DNA from: Rhea pennata
Taxonomy: Eukaryota > Chordata > Aves > Rheiformes > Rheidae
DNA: 64,000 nt
Reading direction: 5' to 3'
Assembly: GCF_028389875.1 (NCBI RefSeq)
Contig: NC_084664.1
Location: 39,504,323 to 39,568,322, forward strand
The position numbers were made by a program, and so were the translations under genes. Below are positions 1 through 10,500 of the stretch, piece after piece (positions within the stretch are counted from its first letter, which is position 1; each line of letters starts with the position of its first letter). The notes below the pieces were generated by a model. That model was not told where the DNA came from, did no database searches, and was given only the letters and a program-made list of their open reading frames with translations.

Positions 1-3000
1 TCCCATATAGATTAATGGGGTTATAGAACTACACTACAAATTTCAGTATAGGGCACTGTCTCATTGTCATGCTACTATCATCTTACTAACCTCCATGTTA
101 AACAGCAAAAGACACTATGTTCCATCATATTTTAGTACCTTTCTTTTTAAGTGTTTCAAACAGTTTGTGCTGTGTGATTTTCCCACATAATTAAATGAAA
201 ATACATTTTGGTCTTTGGGCATGACAAGTTTAATAAATCTCTGTTCTCCTTCTACGTCTTTCGTAGGCATATACTAAGCTTACTATATTCTTGTAATTCA
301 GAAAAGCTATGAGGCTAAAGTGAGCAAAGAGGATTTTGACTATTATTCATTAAAAGAAGTTCATTCTTCTTTTAAACATTATCTTTTCCTCTTTCTATGG
401 TATTGTGTGTCAGCTTTCTAACGAGATGAATCGACACCAGCATGTAGTTAACTGTTTATCAGCAGATGTATGTTTGTGTTAACTTTCCTATTATGTCTTC
501 AGAGTAAAGGCGTTAAGCACTGTAATTCCTACTAAGCATGTGTAGACCCAGTGTTTACTATCATGGACATAATAAAATGAACAAAATTTTAGAAAGAACT
601 CATTTGACAAAAATCAGCTTGTTTTATTTACCTGTTCTTATAACATATGAGATTTTCTTCAAAGCAGTGAGTGTTTAATATTCTACTGTAAGGAGAATTT
701 GCAAAACATATCATCTTGAATTAACAAACTGAAAGCTTTATTTTTTTTTTTTCTGTGTAAGCATTTAACAAAAGACATTGATCAGTATTAACATTTTGGC
801 AAGTTTGCAGGAGCAAAGTTTAAGAAGGTATAAAAACTTATAGGCAATTTTTATTTGCATGCTCTTGCAATAATGAAGATAGATTCCTCAAATTACAGAA
901 ATACTTTATGTTCCAGAAGCCTCTGTATATATCCAATAGTTACTAACAAATGTAAGGAGGGTCAAAATGAAATCCAATACTTTGCAGAATTCTGGCTCTC
1001 AGCCCATTCTGTAACTCTGTAACTTCTCCTTAGAGGGCAGAGTACAACATGAGGAGGTAGCAAACACTGCTTGTCTGCTCCTTTTAATGATGCATCAGAA
1101 ACATTTCAAGAATAGGTTTATTGTTTCAGTCTCAGTTGAAATGCTCATTATGCAAGTCCTATTCACATTATCTGTCTTTCATAGTAGAAGAAAATACAAA
1201 ATTTGCTCCATTGAAATCCTTACCCAGTATAACCCCAGACATTAGTGTTACAAAATTCTAAAGTTTTTTTTTTTCCAAAATGTGATATTAAAATCAAAAA
1301 GACTTGATTTTCAGGTTTTTGAAAGTGGTAAACAAACAACATGCTGTTAAAATATAATAAATTCACTTTCCTTGATCAGATAACTTAAGGATTTCAAACA
1401 CGGTTACTCAAAATTAGTCCCTAGGTCAAGACTTTCAAAAGAGACTTAATTTTTTGTGTTCAAACAAAGGCCTTGAAGGAGTCTGATTTCTACAAAGTCC
1501 TTTATATCTGCTCTTTAAACTTGCCATTAAAATGTCTAGTTCAATATTTTAAAAGGCAAGGATAAAATACAATTATTCAATTTTGAAAAATCTTGACCTT
1601 TCAGTAGTTCTTTTAAACATCAAAATAAATAGTCTGATTTTCAAAGCAACGTGACCTAAGGCTACACTGCAAACAACTAACCACATGGTATGATAGTCTA
1701 ATAGCAACCAGTTTAGAGAAGAAGTTTTGAATAATCCTTATCTGGATAGTAACCCCTCCTAGATTCAAAAGTCTGTAGGGGAAGACACTTGTTCTAAAGT
1801 GTTAAACTCTTATTAATCCTCAACTGTCAAATTTAGTAGGCAGTTAGCCAGACTAATCGGCATGATAGGTAGATAGATAGTAAACATGCCTTAAGCTGCA
1901 TTTAGTAGGCTAGAAACAGTTGATCTGCTTAATCCAAAAAAAAAAAAAACCCTCACCATATTTACTGCTAGTACAATGAACTTTCCAAAATTATAAACAT
2001 AATTAATTTCAAGTACAGAATGTTAACAAATATTTTCCAGTAAGCAAATTTGTCAATTTAGCCTATGTTTGCCTACCTACATTTTTACTGTATTTAGTAC
2101 ACATTCATTCATATTCCCCCACTTGTACAATATGCTCTTTTTATGTGCATGTAACACACCTGCACTTTACAGATGTTGTATACAATAATACATTATTTAT
2201 AGCTAAGCTTTGCTTTGGATTAATTATGAATTAGGTTCTGACTTTAATGGGACTACTTAAGCATGTACTCTTAATTATAAACAAGTACAATAAACAAGTA
2301 TGTGCAAGACTGTGACCTGAAAAATCAAGTAAGGCAATTTAAAAAATTATCACTGGATTTGTAGAGATCCTTGTAATAATGAAAAAACATACTGCAAGCA
2401 CAGATGACAGTAAAGCCATATTTAAATAAGCTAATTGCTAATAAGAGTTCTTCATGTTTGGAATAACAAAATGTAGTTAGGATATTGGTAATAATCTGGT
2501 ATTTGGTTTATATAAATACTGGTCATTTAATTACTAGTTAGAGGTTTAAACACACTGTGTTTCTTAGTAGGTTTTTACTGCTGTTTACACTATTTGAATT
2601 AGAAAAGTCCGATGGATAATATTAGCTTAGCTGTGGAACTCTAGTAGTTAGCAGGATTTTATGAAAAATAGCTAATGTGTGCACATAACAGCAAGTTCTC
2701 ACAGTTAAATATTGTCACAAGGCATCTTACCATTCCATTATAATCCTTAGTTCATTTAACAATTAAAAGAATAAAGTCTGCTAAGGCCACTATTGAATAA
2801 TAATAAGAAAGTTTCTTCACCTACAGATTTTCCCCAAATTGTGGCAAAGTATATGGTTACATTACATAACACAAAATGCTTTGGAAATTTGAGCTCACTA
2901 GAATGAGTAAGATGTTTATAGACTAGTTCAGTTTTGATGGCCATTTCTCACACTTTGGTTTACACGGAATTCTTCATTTTGGAAACTGAGGTAGTTCTTA

Positions 3001-4239
3001 GTTTAATTCAAAATGCCCCTGGATAAACACTTTACTAAAGTAAGGACATGAGGTAAAACAGAATGGGGTAATAATAAAAATCAGGGAATGAAGAGTCATG
3101 GAAGAAATGTCAGAAATGGAGAAAAAATTATTTGCTACTTCTATCAGCCTGTACAACCTTTCTAGTTTTAGTATCTGATACACATATCTTTATCAGTACT
3201 TAAACATCTATGAGGTAGAATAAGCGTAATGCCAGTACTGTTATATTGACCTGCAGATTTAAGATGAGTTTCAGAAGTTATTTTTTCATATGAAATCATC
3301 ACTTTTATGGACGGAAGGCTTTAGGAGACATATATCTACAGCTTTGCACTTAAAAAAGTCCACAATGTTTGTGGTTCTTGATATCCTTAATTAAAGAACT
3401 GCCAAGACTAAAGTTAACTGACTTCTTTTGTTCAGTGGAGTTATCCTGTTTCTATACATGTTGGACAAATGAGTACAGTGGGAAAGAGAAGATTTTTTTT
3501 TCCTTGAGAAAGGATTCTTCAAATCTTGCTAAAGGCTTGAAAATTGGTGATTTAGTAATGTGCATCTTAAGTAGCTAAATGGCTGAAAACATGTATCTTC
3601 TTCCTTGCAATGCTCTGTGACAAATGATTCTAATAACGTGTTTTACCTGTTGCTTGTAAATCTTACCCTCTGGAAGAAATAGTGATGATGTTAATGACAA
3701 AAGACTCTAGCAGGGATGGTTTGTGATGTGCGTATCTGCAGATACAGTACTAGAAGTTCATTTAGCAGTGAAGACTGCCTTTTCCTACTTAAATGGTCAG
3801 GCAAAAGCAGATATTCAGATGAGGACAAATAGTAAAATGACTCTATCTCCAGCTCATCACAAACATGAACTTTGGCTATTTCAGATTTTAATATTAATGT
3901 CCTTCACAGTTTACAGTCCAGATCCTCTGAATAAGTTTGCATTCACTTTATCAATGTTAATAATTTGATTACCATTAGGCATCATATGCATGCGTGATGT
4001 AGCTATGCCAGCTTCTGAACTTCCTTGACCCTGATTGACCCTGATAAGTGATACTGAGTAAGAAAGATCCTATAAATAGGATCAGATGTTCCTCCAAGCT
4101 GGATCGTACTTCATGGTCCCTTTTCCTGTGGTTACAAACAACATTGTCAGAACTTGCAGGCAATATATTGCCTTCAAGTCATGGACAGGAGATTAATGAT
4201 TTATAATACCCTATTATTAAGCACCTTAAGCAGATTTGT
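1..4239. other. Upstream intergenic DNA, nothing recognised
   Basis: AT-rich, CpG-poor sequence without a coding region that I recognise on either strand. The open frames (longest 81 codons at 3723-3968) are short, have no familiar motif and are of a length expected by chance. Minor items are A/T runs near 742, 1265 and 1937, a short GATA-type repeat near 1868, and a doubled TTGACCCTGA near 4024-4044. It lies upstream of PLCL2. A distal enhancer or an untranslated exon of another gene could be hidden here, but nothing in the sequence shows it. Confidence 0.6.
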
Positions 4240-5215
4240 TCTTTGGGAGTGGTGAGGCACTCTTATGATACCAAAAGCAGGTCAAGCAAAGGCCTGTGGG
4301 TCTCTATCCAATAGTTAGCCCTCTCACCTCAGGAGTGTTTGGTCCCTTCCTTGCTGCCAAGACAATTATTTAATAACAATCGTGAACAGATTACCACTCA
4401 AATGTGGTCTCACCAAAAATACTCTGCAGGTCGGTGGCTCTCTACTGGAAGTGGGGACAGGGATTTCAGTCCCTTCAGTATGAAAAGGAGATAGCAGTGA
4501 GGGCTCTCACACCCCAAATGGTCCCATCACTGAACAGCTGCAGAAGGAGGCATCACAGTTATAACTCCCGGTGGGTCACAGCAGAGGTGTGAGCGTCTTC
4601 TCAGCTCCCAGGAGGAGGAGGTGCTTTCCTTCACGGTGAAGGGCTGTGCTGAAGCACTCCTCCTCTGCAGTCCTTGGAAAGGCGCTGGAGCTGGGGAACC
4701 ACATTTAAAGTGCACTCTTCCCCACAGCGTTTCCACTGCATGACTCTGTGTGTCAGCACATCAAAGGGAGGGTATGTACCCTCTTATTTTAAGCATCTAA
4801 CATAGGTGTCTTATCCCTGGTACAGTCGGTGATCTCCAGAAAGCAATTTGGAGAACCTAAATTAGAAGTGTAGTGCTTCCACTGGCCTGTATTAAGCACC
4901 TCAGCTGAACGCCTGAAGTCAGATGGCACGTTGTCCTGGGTGTCTCCTTGCTCTGGGCTGTGCTTCTGACGCCTGTTTCTCTGATTCCTCTTTTTGCCCA
5001 TGCCCAATATAGAGCCCCACCAACCGACTCAAGTGTCTGAATTTCACTTGGAGGGCCAACTGCCTCATTGGTGGCATTTAATTTTCCTTTATTCAACCTA
5101 ATCATAAAACATGAAGCTGCTGCAAAATCCAACTGATTTGGAAGTAGATGATACAAGCGCATCTCCTTAAAGTGCTCCCCACACACTAACTGGCTACTGC
5201 TTGTCTTACAGCCAC
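4240..5215. other. GC-richer block of unknown origin upstream of the CpG island
   Basis: This kilobase has clearly higher GC than its left flank but is not yet CpG-dense. Overlapping open frames occur on both strands (for example 4404-4592 + and 4857-5258 -), none with a recognisable domain. Between about 4788 and 4920 there are loose reiterations of 'agcatctaa', 'gaacctaaa' and 'agcacctca'. Such reiteration is seen in old, decayed interspersed repeats, but I cannot name a family. A decayed LTR or DNA transposon, or a promoter-proximal regulatory block, are both possible. Confidence 0.35.
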
Positions 5216-5956
5216 ATTTCGAGGGTAAACAAGTGCGAAGGGGGTATACAACTGGCACACCGGTTGTGCTTGCGTTGCTGCGGGCATGCTTTCTTGCGGC
5301 TGGCCGGTTTCTGCGTTCGTCAAGCCCGTATTAGCGCAGCCCCTCCTCGGCCTGTCCTTCCCTCGTCACCTCAGGGACCCGCCTGCCCTCGTCGCCGCCG
5401 GGGCCCGGCCGAGCGCGGCGCCAACGGCCGAGGCGTGAGGCCGCGTCCCTCCCCCCTGTGGCGCCGCGCGGCAGCGGCCGTTGGGCCGTTAGGCCGCCGC
5501 CCCCCCCCCGGCGCCCTCCGTCCCGCTGCGGCTCCAGCCGCCGCCGCCGCCGCGCCGGGCCGGTGGCCCGCGGCGGGAAGGGCGGGCAGGGCTCAGCCCG
5601 CGTCCAGAGCGAGCCGCTTGGAGCGCGGTGCGCGCAGCGAGCGCTACCGCAGCTCTCAGCGCGGGGGAGACCCCGCAAAACCGCCCCGCAGAGGGGGGCG
5701 AGGCCGGGCGCGGGATCGGGAAGCGAGGAGCAGGGGGGTGGTTGGTGGTTTCAGTCGGGAGGCTCCGGGCGTGTGGAGGAATTCGCTGTAACGGCGGGCC
5801 GAGAGGAGGGCACCCCCGCGCCCCAGCCCCAACCCCAGCCCGCCGCCCCCGCAGCGGGGAGCCCGCGGGGGCTCCGCTGCCCGCCGAGCCGCGCCGCGCC
5901 GCCGCCGGGGGGTGCTGGCGGCGGGGCCGCCCATCGGCGCGGGGCCGGCCCCGGTG

Positions 5957-5980
5957 ATTGGCAGCGCGGGGCGGGGGGCG
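5957..5980 (+). promoter_or_regulatory. Inverted CCAAT box followed by overlapping GC boxes
   Basis: An ATTGG (CCAAT on the minus strand) at 5957-5961 is followed within five bases by GCGGGGCGGGGGGCG at 5966-5980. The two fit NF-Y and Sp/KLF sites respectively. Such a pair commonly lies about 50-120 bp upstream of the start site in CpG-island promoters, which would put transcription start around 6020-6110. The factor assignment and the start-site estimate are inferences from consensus only. Confidence 0.55.
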
Positions 5981-6019
5981 GTGAGCCCGGCTCGCCGGCG
6001 CTGCTTTCCCCGGGGAGTT

Positions 6020-6269
6020 TCGCCGTGGGGGCGGCCGGGGCTGCCTGTGCCCTCGGCGCTGCCGGCGTGTCCCCGGTTGGGGCTGTTGCTGAGCGCTCAA
6101 CCGGGGGAGGCGGCGGCGGCGCAGAGAGCGAGGGAAGCAGCTACATGAATCAGTTTCTCTCTGTATCCGGCTCCGGGCAGAGGCGGCGACCATAGCGGGG
6201 AGGAGGGGAGCGGGGGAGAAAGCGGCTGCGGCGGCAGCAGGGGGCTGCTCCGGCCACCTGGCCGCGGAG
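6020..6269 (+). other. PLCL2: Probable non-coding exon 1 of PLCL2 (5' boundary approximate)
   Basis: The right edge is a donor-like GAG|GTGGGT with the exon ending at 6269. It pairs in length and position with the acceptor at 7034. The left edge is set only from the CCAAT/GC-box cluster at 5957-5980 and could be off by about 100 bases. The exon would hold one upstream ATG (6145) and a G-run cluster at 6197-6216. Coding exon 2 has an in-frame stop shortly before its own ATG, so this exon adds no protein. Transcription could instead start inside the intron or just before 7035. Confidence 0.5.
6145..6195 (+). other. Candidate upstream ORF in exon 1 (16 codons)
   Basis: An ATG at 6145 opens a 16-codon frame ending in TAG at 6193-6195, upstream of the candidate donor at 6269. 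If transcription starts 5' of 6145, this uORF would be the first one met by scanning ribosomes. The downstream 5' UTR in exon 2 (7035-7255) contains no other ATG. The start context is unremarkable, with C at -3 and A at +4. It might dampen translation of PLCL2, but its use is unproven. Confidence 0.35.
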
Positions 6270-6553
6270 GTGGGTAGCGGGGCCGCCGGGGGCTGAGGCG
6301 GGCGGAGGCGCCGCGGGTAGCGGCTCTGCCGGGGCTGCCGCCGCCGGGGCCCCGGGTGTCGGCGGCGCGGCGAGAAGGCGCTGTGTGGCGGCTGGGTGTC
6401 GGCGAGGGCGAAGAAAAGTTGCCGAGGGCGCCGCGGGGGGCGGCCCGCCCGCGGTAGCGGTCTCGCCGCGGCGGGCTGCCCGGCTCCGCGGGGGACGGGC
6501 TCCCCGCCGAGCGCCGTGGGGCCAGGGGGTTTTCGGGTGTGTTTGTCTTTAAG

Positions 6554-6576
6554 TTTTTTTTTTTTTTTTTTTTTTT
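6554..6576 (+). repeat. T23 homopolymer inside the 5' UTR intron
   Basis: An uninterrupted run of 23 T sits in the middle of otherwise GC-rich DNA. It is probably length-variable and nucleosome-excluding. Confidence 0.95.
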
Positions 6577-6926
6577 CCTCCGTTCCCGCTTCTTTTCTCT
6601 GCTTTGGGATTGTGGGTTTACTCTAAGCGTGGAAATACCGCCATCAACATCTCTCCTGTTTTCCTCTGGGTGAGCAGTCCGAGCGGCGCATGGGGCAACT
6701 GCGCTACCGCCCCCATCCCCTTCGCAGCCGCCCCGGGGGCGGCGGGCAGCGGCCGGGGCAGCCCCCGCCGCGGCGCTGCGCAGCGCTGCGCTCCGCCCGC
6801 GCCTTGTTGCCGCGCTGCCGCCCCGCGGCCGGGGCCGGGGCCGGGGCGAGGTGCGGCGAGCGGTGTGTTTCAGCAGAGCTGGCGGCTCCCAGGCGCTTCA
6901 TGCGGTGCCTCCCTTCCCGCTGGAGC

Positions 6927-6949
6927 GTGTGTGTGTGTGTGTGTGTGTG
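6927..6949 (+). repeat. (GT)n microsatellite near the exon 2 acceptor
   Basis: About eleven and a half GT units lie about 85 bases upstream of the candidate acceptor at 7034, within the CpG island. Confidence 0.95.
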
Positions 6950-7034
6950 GGAGCGCTGCGGTGTAACGCTCCCCCGCCCGCCGCTGCCTCGTGTGAGAGC
7001 ACACTGTCACGTTTCATTTCTTTTCCATTTCCAG

Positions 7035-7255
7035 GTGCTGAAGGACTGGTGCTAACAGAAACAAAACTGAGAGGTTTACCCCCCCCTCCTGGAGCAACGC
7101 GATTTCAGCTGTCAGATCTGTGGAGGGAGAGAGACTTTTGCTGAAAATCCCCCGATCGTAAATATACAGAAAGCGGAAGAAGAGGCACCACTAAGCAGCT
7201 GCAGGAGGAGGGGAGGGGGATAGCAATATTGTTCCTGCTCTAAGCGGAGAGGCTG
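7035..7255 (+). other. PLCL2: 5' UTR part of PLCL2 exon 2
   Basis: It begins after the CAG acceptor at 7032-7034 and runs to the ATG at 7256. It holds no ATG. An in-frame TAA at 7241-7243 closes the frame five codons before the start, so the coding frame cannot extend further 5'. A purine-rich, G-run tract at 7200-7221 lies about 35 bases before the start codon and could form RNA secondary structure. Confidence 0.65.
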
Positions 7256-7594
7256 ATGGCGGAGTTTGGCAGCAGTGGCGGCACCGGCGGCGGAGGGCTC
7301 CCTTCCTCCGCGAGCCCGAGTCCCGTCCAAGGAAAGGTGGCCTTCAAGGCAGGAGATGGGGAAGGCGGAGGGGGAGGAGGAGGCGGCGGAGGTGGCGGCA
7401 CAGGCGGCAGATCCCGCTTTGACAGTGCAGGCAGCCGGGTCTCTAATGGGGACTGTGCCCTTGTGGGAGCTGGTGAGGAGTCGGGATCAGCTCTTCCTGG
7501 AAGCCCAGAGTGCAGCAGTAAAGAGAAAGGATTTTCCATCAGTCAGCAGCGAGATGGCAAACCCGGCATCCCCCGGAGGAGCAGCATAATTAAG
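7256..7594 (+). CDS. PLCL2: PLCL2 (PRIP-2) first coding exon, residues 1-113
   Basis: This exon encodes the N-terminal, low-complexity segment of phospholipase C-like 2. That protein is a catalytically inactive PLC relative which binds Ins(1,4,5)P3, protein phosphatases and GABARAP, and modulates GABA-A receptor and B-cell receptor signalling. The opening MAE, the Gly/Ser-rich stretch, GEGG with a poly-Gly run (about residues 37-48), the SRFDS...VSNGDC block (about 53-66) and the final KPGIPRRSSIIK (102-113) follow human PLCL2 as I remember it (VSNGDC, PRRSSIIK). Human PLCL1 shares only the RRSSIIK end and not the rest. The ATG follows an in-frame TAA at 7241 and is the first ATG of the exon; +4 is G but -3 is C, so the context is only moderate. 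The exon closes at AAG|GTAAGA, phase 0, and the raw frame then runs on to a stop at 7660 in the intron. RRSS fits a basophilic (PKA-type) kinase consensus. The PP1-docking, PH, EF-hand, X/Y and C2 regions must be encoded downstream of the window. Confidence 0.93.
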
Positions 7595-10500
7595 GTAAGA
7601 GCATTTGCTCCTCACCATCGGGGTCTTGGCTATTTCTCTGTGACACACAGAAAGATGTGAGAGAGAGGTTTGGCTCACAGAACCTTGTTTCAAGATGAAA
7701 GGATATGCTGGGCTTTTTTTGTCCGTTTGTGGTGAGGGGACTTGATTTTTCCTTTGTCAAAGGTGGACAGCAGTGAAAAGATGGCTATACGTGATCCACA
7801 CGTGGGGGTGGATGTTGTGTCTTGAGAGATGTTCAAATAGAGAACTAACATTCTTGCAGCATTGGAAAATGCCAGAGAGCCTAAATGGCTTGTTAAAAGA
7901 CAACATGGGCATCAGCCTGGCACTGAAAGACATGGATTACACAATATCCTTGTTATTTGGGATGCACCTGTGCAGAGCAATTTTGTTGCTCCATTGGCTT
8001 GTGTGTGTGACAGACACACAGCAGGTGATGAGAGGTTCAGGTTCTCATTGGATTGGGGGTGGGAGAAGATGGACTAGGAAGGTTGTTTCTTGTTAAAAGT
8101 GACAGTGTGTTTAACAGGAGACTATGTTGTACTTTTACCTATAGAAACAATCTTTGTTTGTACTTATCTCTGCGTATTGTGAATGCTAATGTTTCTGCAT
8201 GAAAAATTGAGGCAGAAAAATGGTAAAATGTAGGTCAGTGGAGGAAGGGATAGGATTTTTTTTAAATACAACTATTTACACAAATACGGTTGTTCCCTTA
8301 TCTTAAATCCTTGCTTCTTGAGAGATGATACTTTGTCTTGCATTTTTTTTAAAAAATCTTTCCCAACTCCGTTGAAAAGATTAGAGAACCTAGGAAAATG
8401 ACTCTATTTGGATAGTGACTGAATTACCTGTAAATGAAGAGCAACTTACCAAAATACTTCAGAATTGAGTTTAACCAAGAAGAACAGCTAGTTTTGTTGT
8501 CTTTGTAAATACTTACATGCCTCTAAAACTAGAGTATGAACTTCTGTTAGCTGGGTAGTAGCAAAACTCATGTGGAAATTGAAGGCCAGTTGTGTATCAG
8601 GTTGTGTTACAGTCTCCCAGACCTTGGTTGAAGACCAAGGGGAGTGCAAGGGCAGTCAGCAGTGGAACGCATTTGACAGCATGCACCCACCCTTCCTGTT
8701 AGAGCAATGGTGCTGGGTGTGTGCATTTATGTGTGTGTGTGTTAAAGAAATTATAACAATAAAAAGAGGTAACTGAGCTTGGTGTTGGAATAATTTAATA
8801 TTTACTGGTTTTGCCAGTGTTTTTATACAAATCTTATTTCCTAACACTGTTTTGTTCCTTCTGTGGTGGTTCAAGAAAAATACTATGTTACTTGTAATGT
8901 GTAAGGTGCTATCATATTATAGCGTATCAAATGTATTGTATTGTTTGATTGATTATACAGGAACGATCTGTCTCTGGGGACCAAACAGGACTACAGTATA
9001 GTGCGGTATATTATTGTATATATAGTATGCAGTGTGATATATTAAAATTAAGGAGCGTAAGAAAAGGAAATATGTTTTGGATTACATTTCATGAATACCT
9101 AAATCAGACTTCTTAGTTCGTATGAAAGTGGCAGCACTGCAGAATATAATATTATTCAACTGTTAGGTATTATTACTGACAACTTTGAGTAGTAAACCGC
9201 TTAGCTATCAAGAACTAATTAGTGTTTTACTTTGTGTTGTAGTTTGAATAATTATGAGGAGTTGAATAACCTGACAGCAGTGATTTTAAAATTGTGGTCC
9301 GTATTTATTTTTTCCCTCAAAAGTATTAAAACACTCATATTTAAAATATTTGTTTTCAAATATGCTGAATACTTACTCTTCTGTCTGCTTGCTTCAGCAG
9401 TGTTCACAGGTAGTTTGGGTCAGATTGTGTAACAACATAGTTTCTGATATGGAACCTTTTGGAAAACTTGGCATGAGTGGTAAAGCTTAACATACTTGTT
9501 ATTGTCTGCTCTTGCAGAGTAGAAGTCTAGGAAGCAGAGTGAAAAACGTGTTATGTAATCTATTTTTTGGAAATATTTCTGGAGTTTCAGTAACTTGTAA
9601 GAATGATGTATAACTGCTCTTATATAGAGTATATGGAATAAACTCACCAAACCAGTCTATATCATGCAAATACAGGTTTCTTGTTTTTTATATTTCATTT
9701 AAAATACAAGATTAAGTTAGTAGATGTGAGAGATGCAAGTTCATGGAATATCTAATGTTTTAAAGATTTTGCCTAGTGAATACTATGTAGGCTTCTGAGT
9801 CACAAAAAAAAATGACATGGGAATGTCAAGTTGTTTCAGCTTAGATTAAATTCGTTGGAAGTGTGTGTTTGTGCAGGAAAATTGAAATATTTTGCGTTTT
9901 ATTTTTAGTTGGTGCTTCTATTGATTGTCCGTTTTCAGGAGTTTCTTTCCTTCTCAGAGTAGTTTCTTTTTTTTTTTTTTTTTTTTCTTCTCTTTCTTAT
10001 TTGCAGTCTCTGTTCTTTTCTCTTTTTTTGCTGTTTCAATTTTTTTCTTACTACTTTTATTTTGTGCACCTGTGTTATTCTGGGTTTTTTTTTCTTGTTC
10101 AGGACAAGACTGTACTCTGAGATTGAAGTGTCATTTAAGAGAGTGATATTCCCAAAGTGGTAAAGCCACTGTTACTGGAAATATTATTATGATCTTCATG
10201 TTGTATTTGTTTACTTTGGCTTTTAGACCCTGATATAGAAGCTATGTGCAGGCTGAAATTATTAAATATTGTACCCTTCACTTGTAGCAATTTTTATAGA
10301 ATGGCCTACTGCACAGTTTCTTTGTTGAAACAAATCTGAGGGCTAGGGAATGTATGTGTGTTTGTTTATTACCCTCAATATTTATGAAATTATTTTTTTT
10401 TCCAGAGAAAATAGTTATGACACAACATGCAGCTATAGCCTTTAGGCTATTTGGATAGCTAATTTTTGAACTAATTTGTGTACCGTTTATTTTTACAAAC

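Larger units (their letters stand above)
6270..7034 (+). other. PLCL2: Short 5' UTR intron of PLCL2
   Basis: The donor is GTGGGT at 6270. The acceptor follows a pyrimidine-rich tract (tttcttttccatttccag) with AG at 7033-7034. The 765-bp intron lies inside the CpG island and carries a T23 run (6554-6576) and a (GT)n run (6927-6949). Splicing is inferred from consensus sites and gene layout, not from transcripts. Confidence 0.5.
5216..7600. promoter_or_regulatory. CpG island covering the PLCL2 promoter and 5' exons
   Basis: CpG dinucleotides rise abruptly near 5216 and stay dense to about 7000, with a further GC-rich stretch around the start codon at 7240-7450. No other part of the window looks like this. 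The island contains GC boxes, an inverted CCAAT box, the candidate exon 1 donor and the first coding exon. This is the usual layout of a TATA-less vertebrate promoter, and I see no TATA box at a plausible position. Long open frames across it on both strands (5201-5791 +, 5458-6195 +, 5489-6193 -) are by-products of high GC content. Confidence 0.92.

Noticed and set aside
5201..6195. Long open frames across the CpG island (196 and 245 codons on +, 234 codons on -)
   Set aside because: High GC removes stop codons in all frames. The translations are Arg/Pro/Gly/Ala-rich without domains and overlap each other on both strands.
7595..7660. Extension of the PLCL2 frame to the stop at 7660
   Set aside because: The frame crosses a strong GTAAGA donor immediately after the conserved PRRSSIIK. 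The added residues match nothing I recall in PLCL2, so they are read as intron.
9863..10146. Two + strand ORFs with Phe/Ser-rich, membrane-like translations
   Set aside because: They are produced by T-rich simple sequence at 9966-10040.
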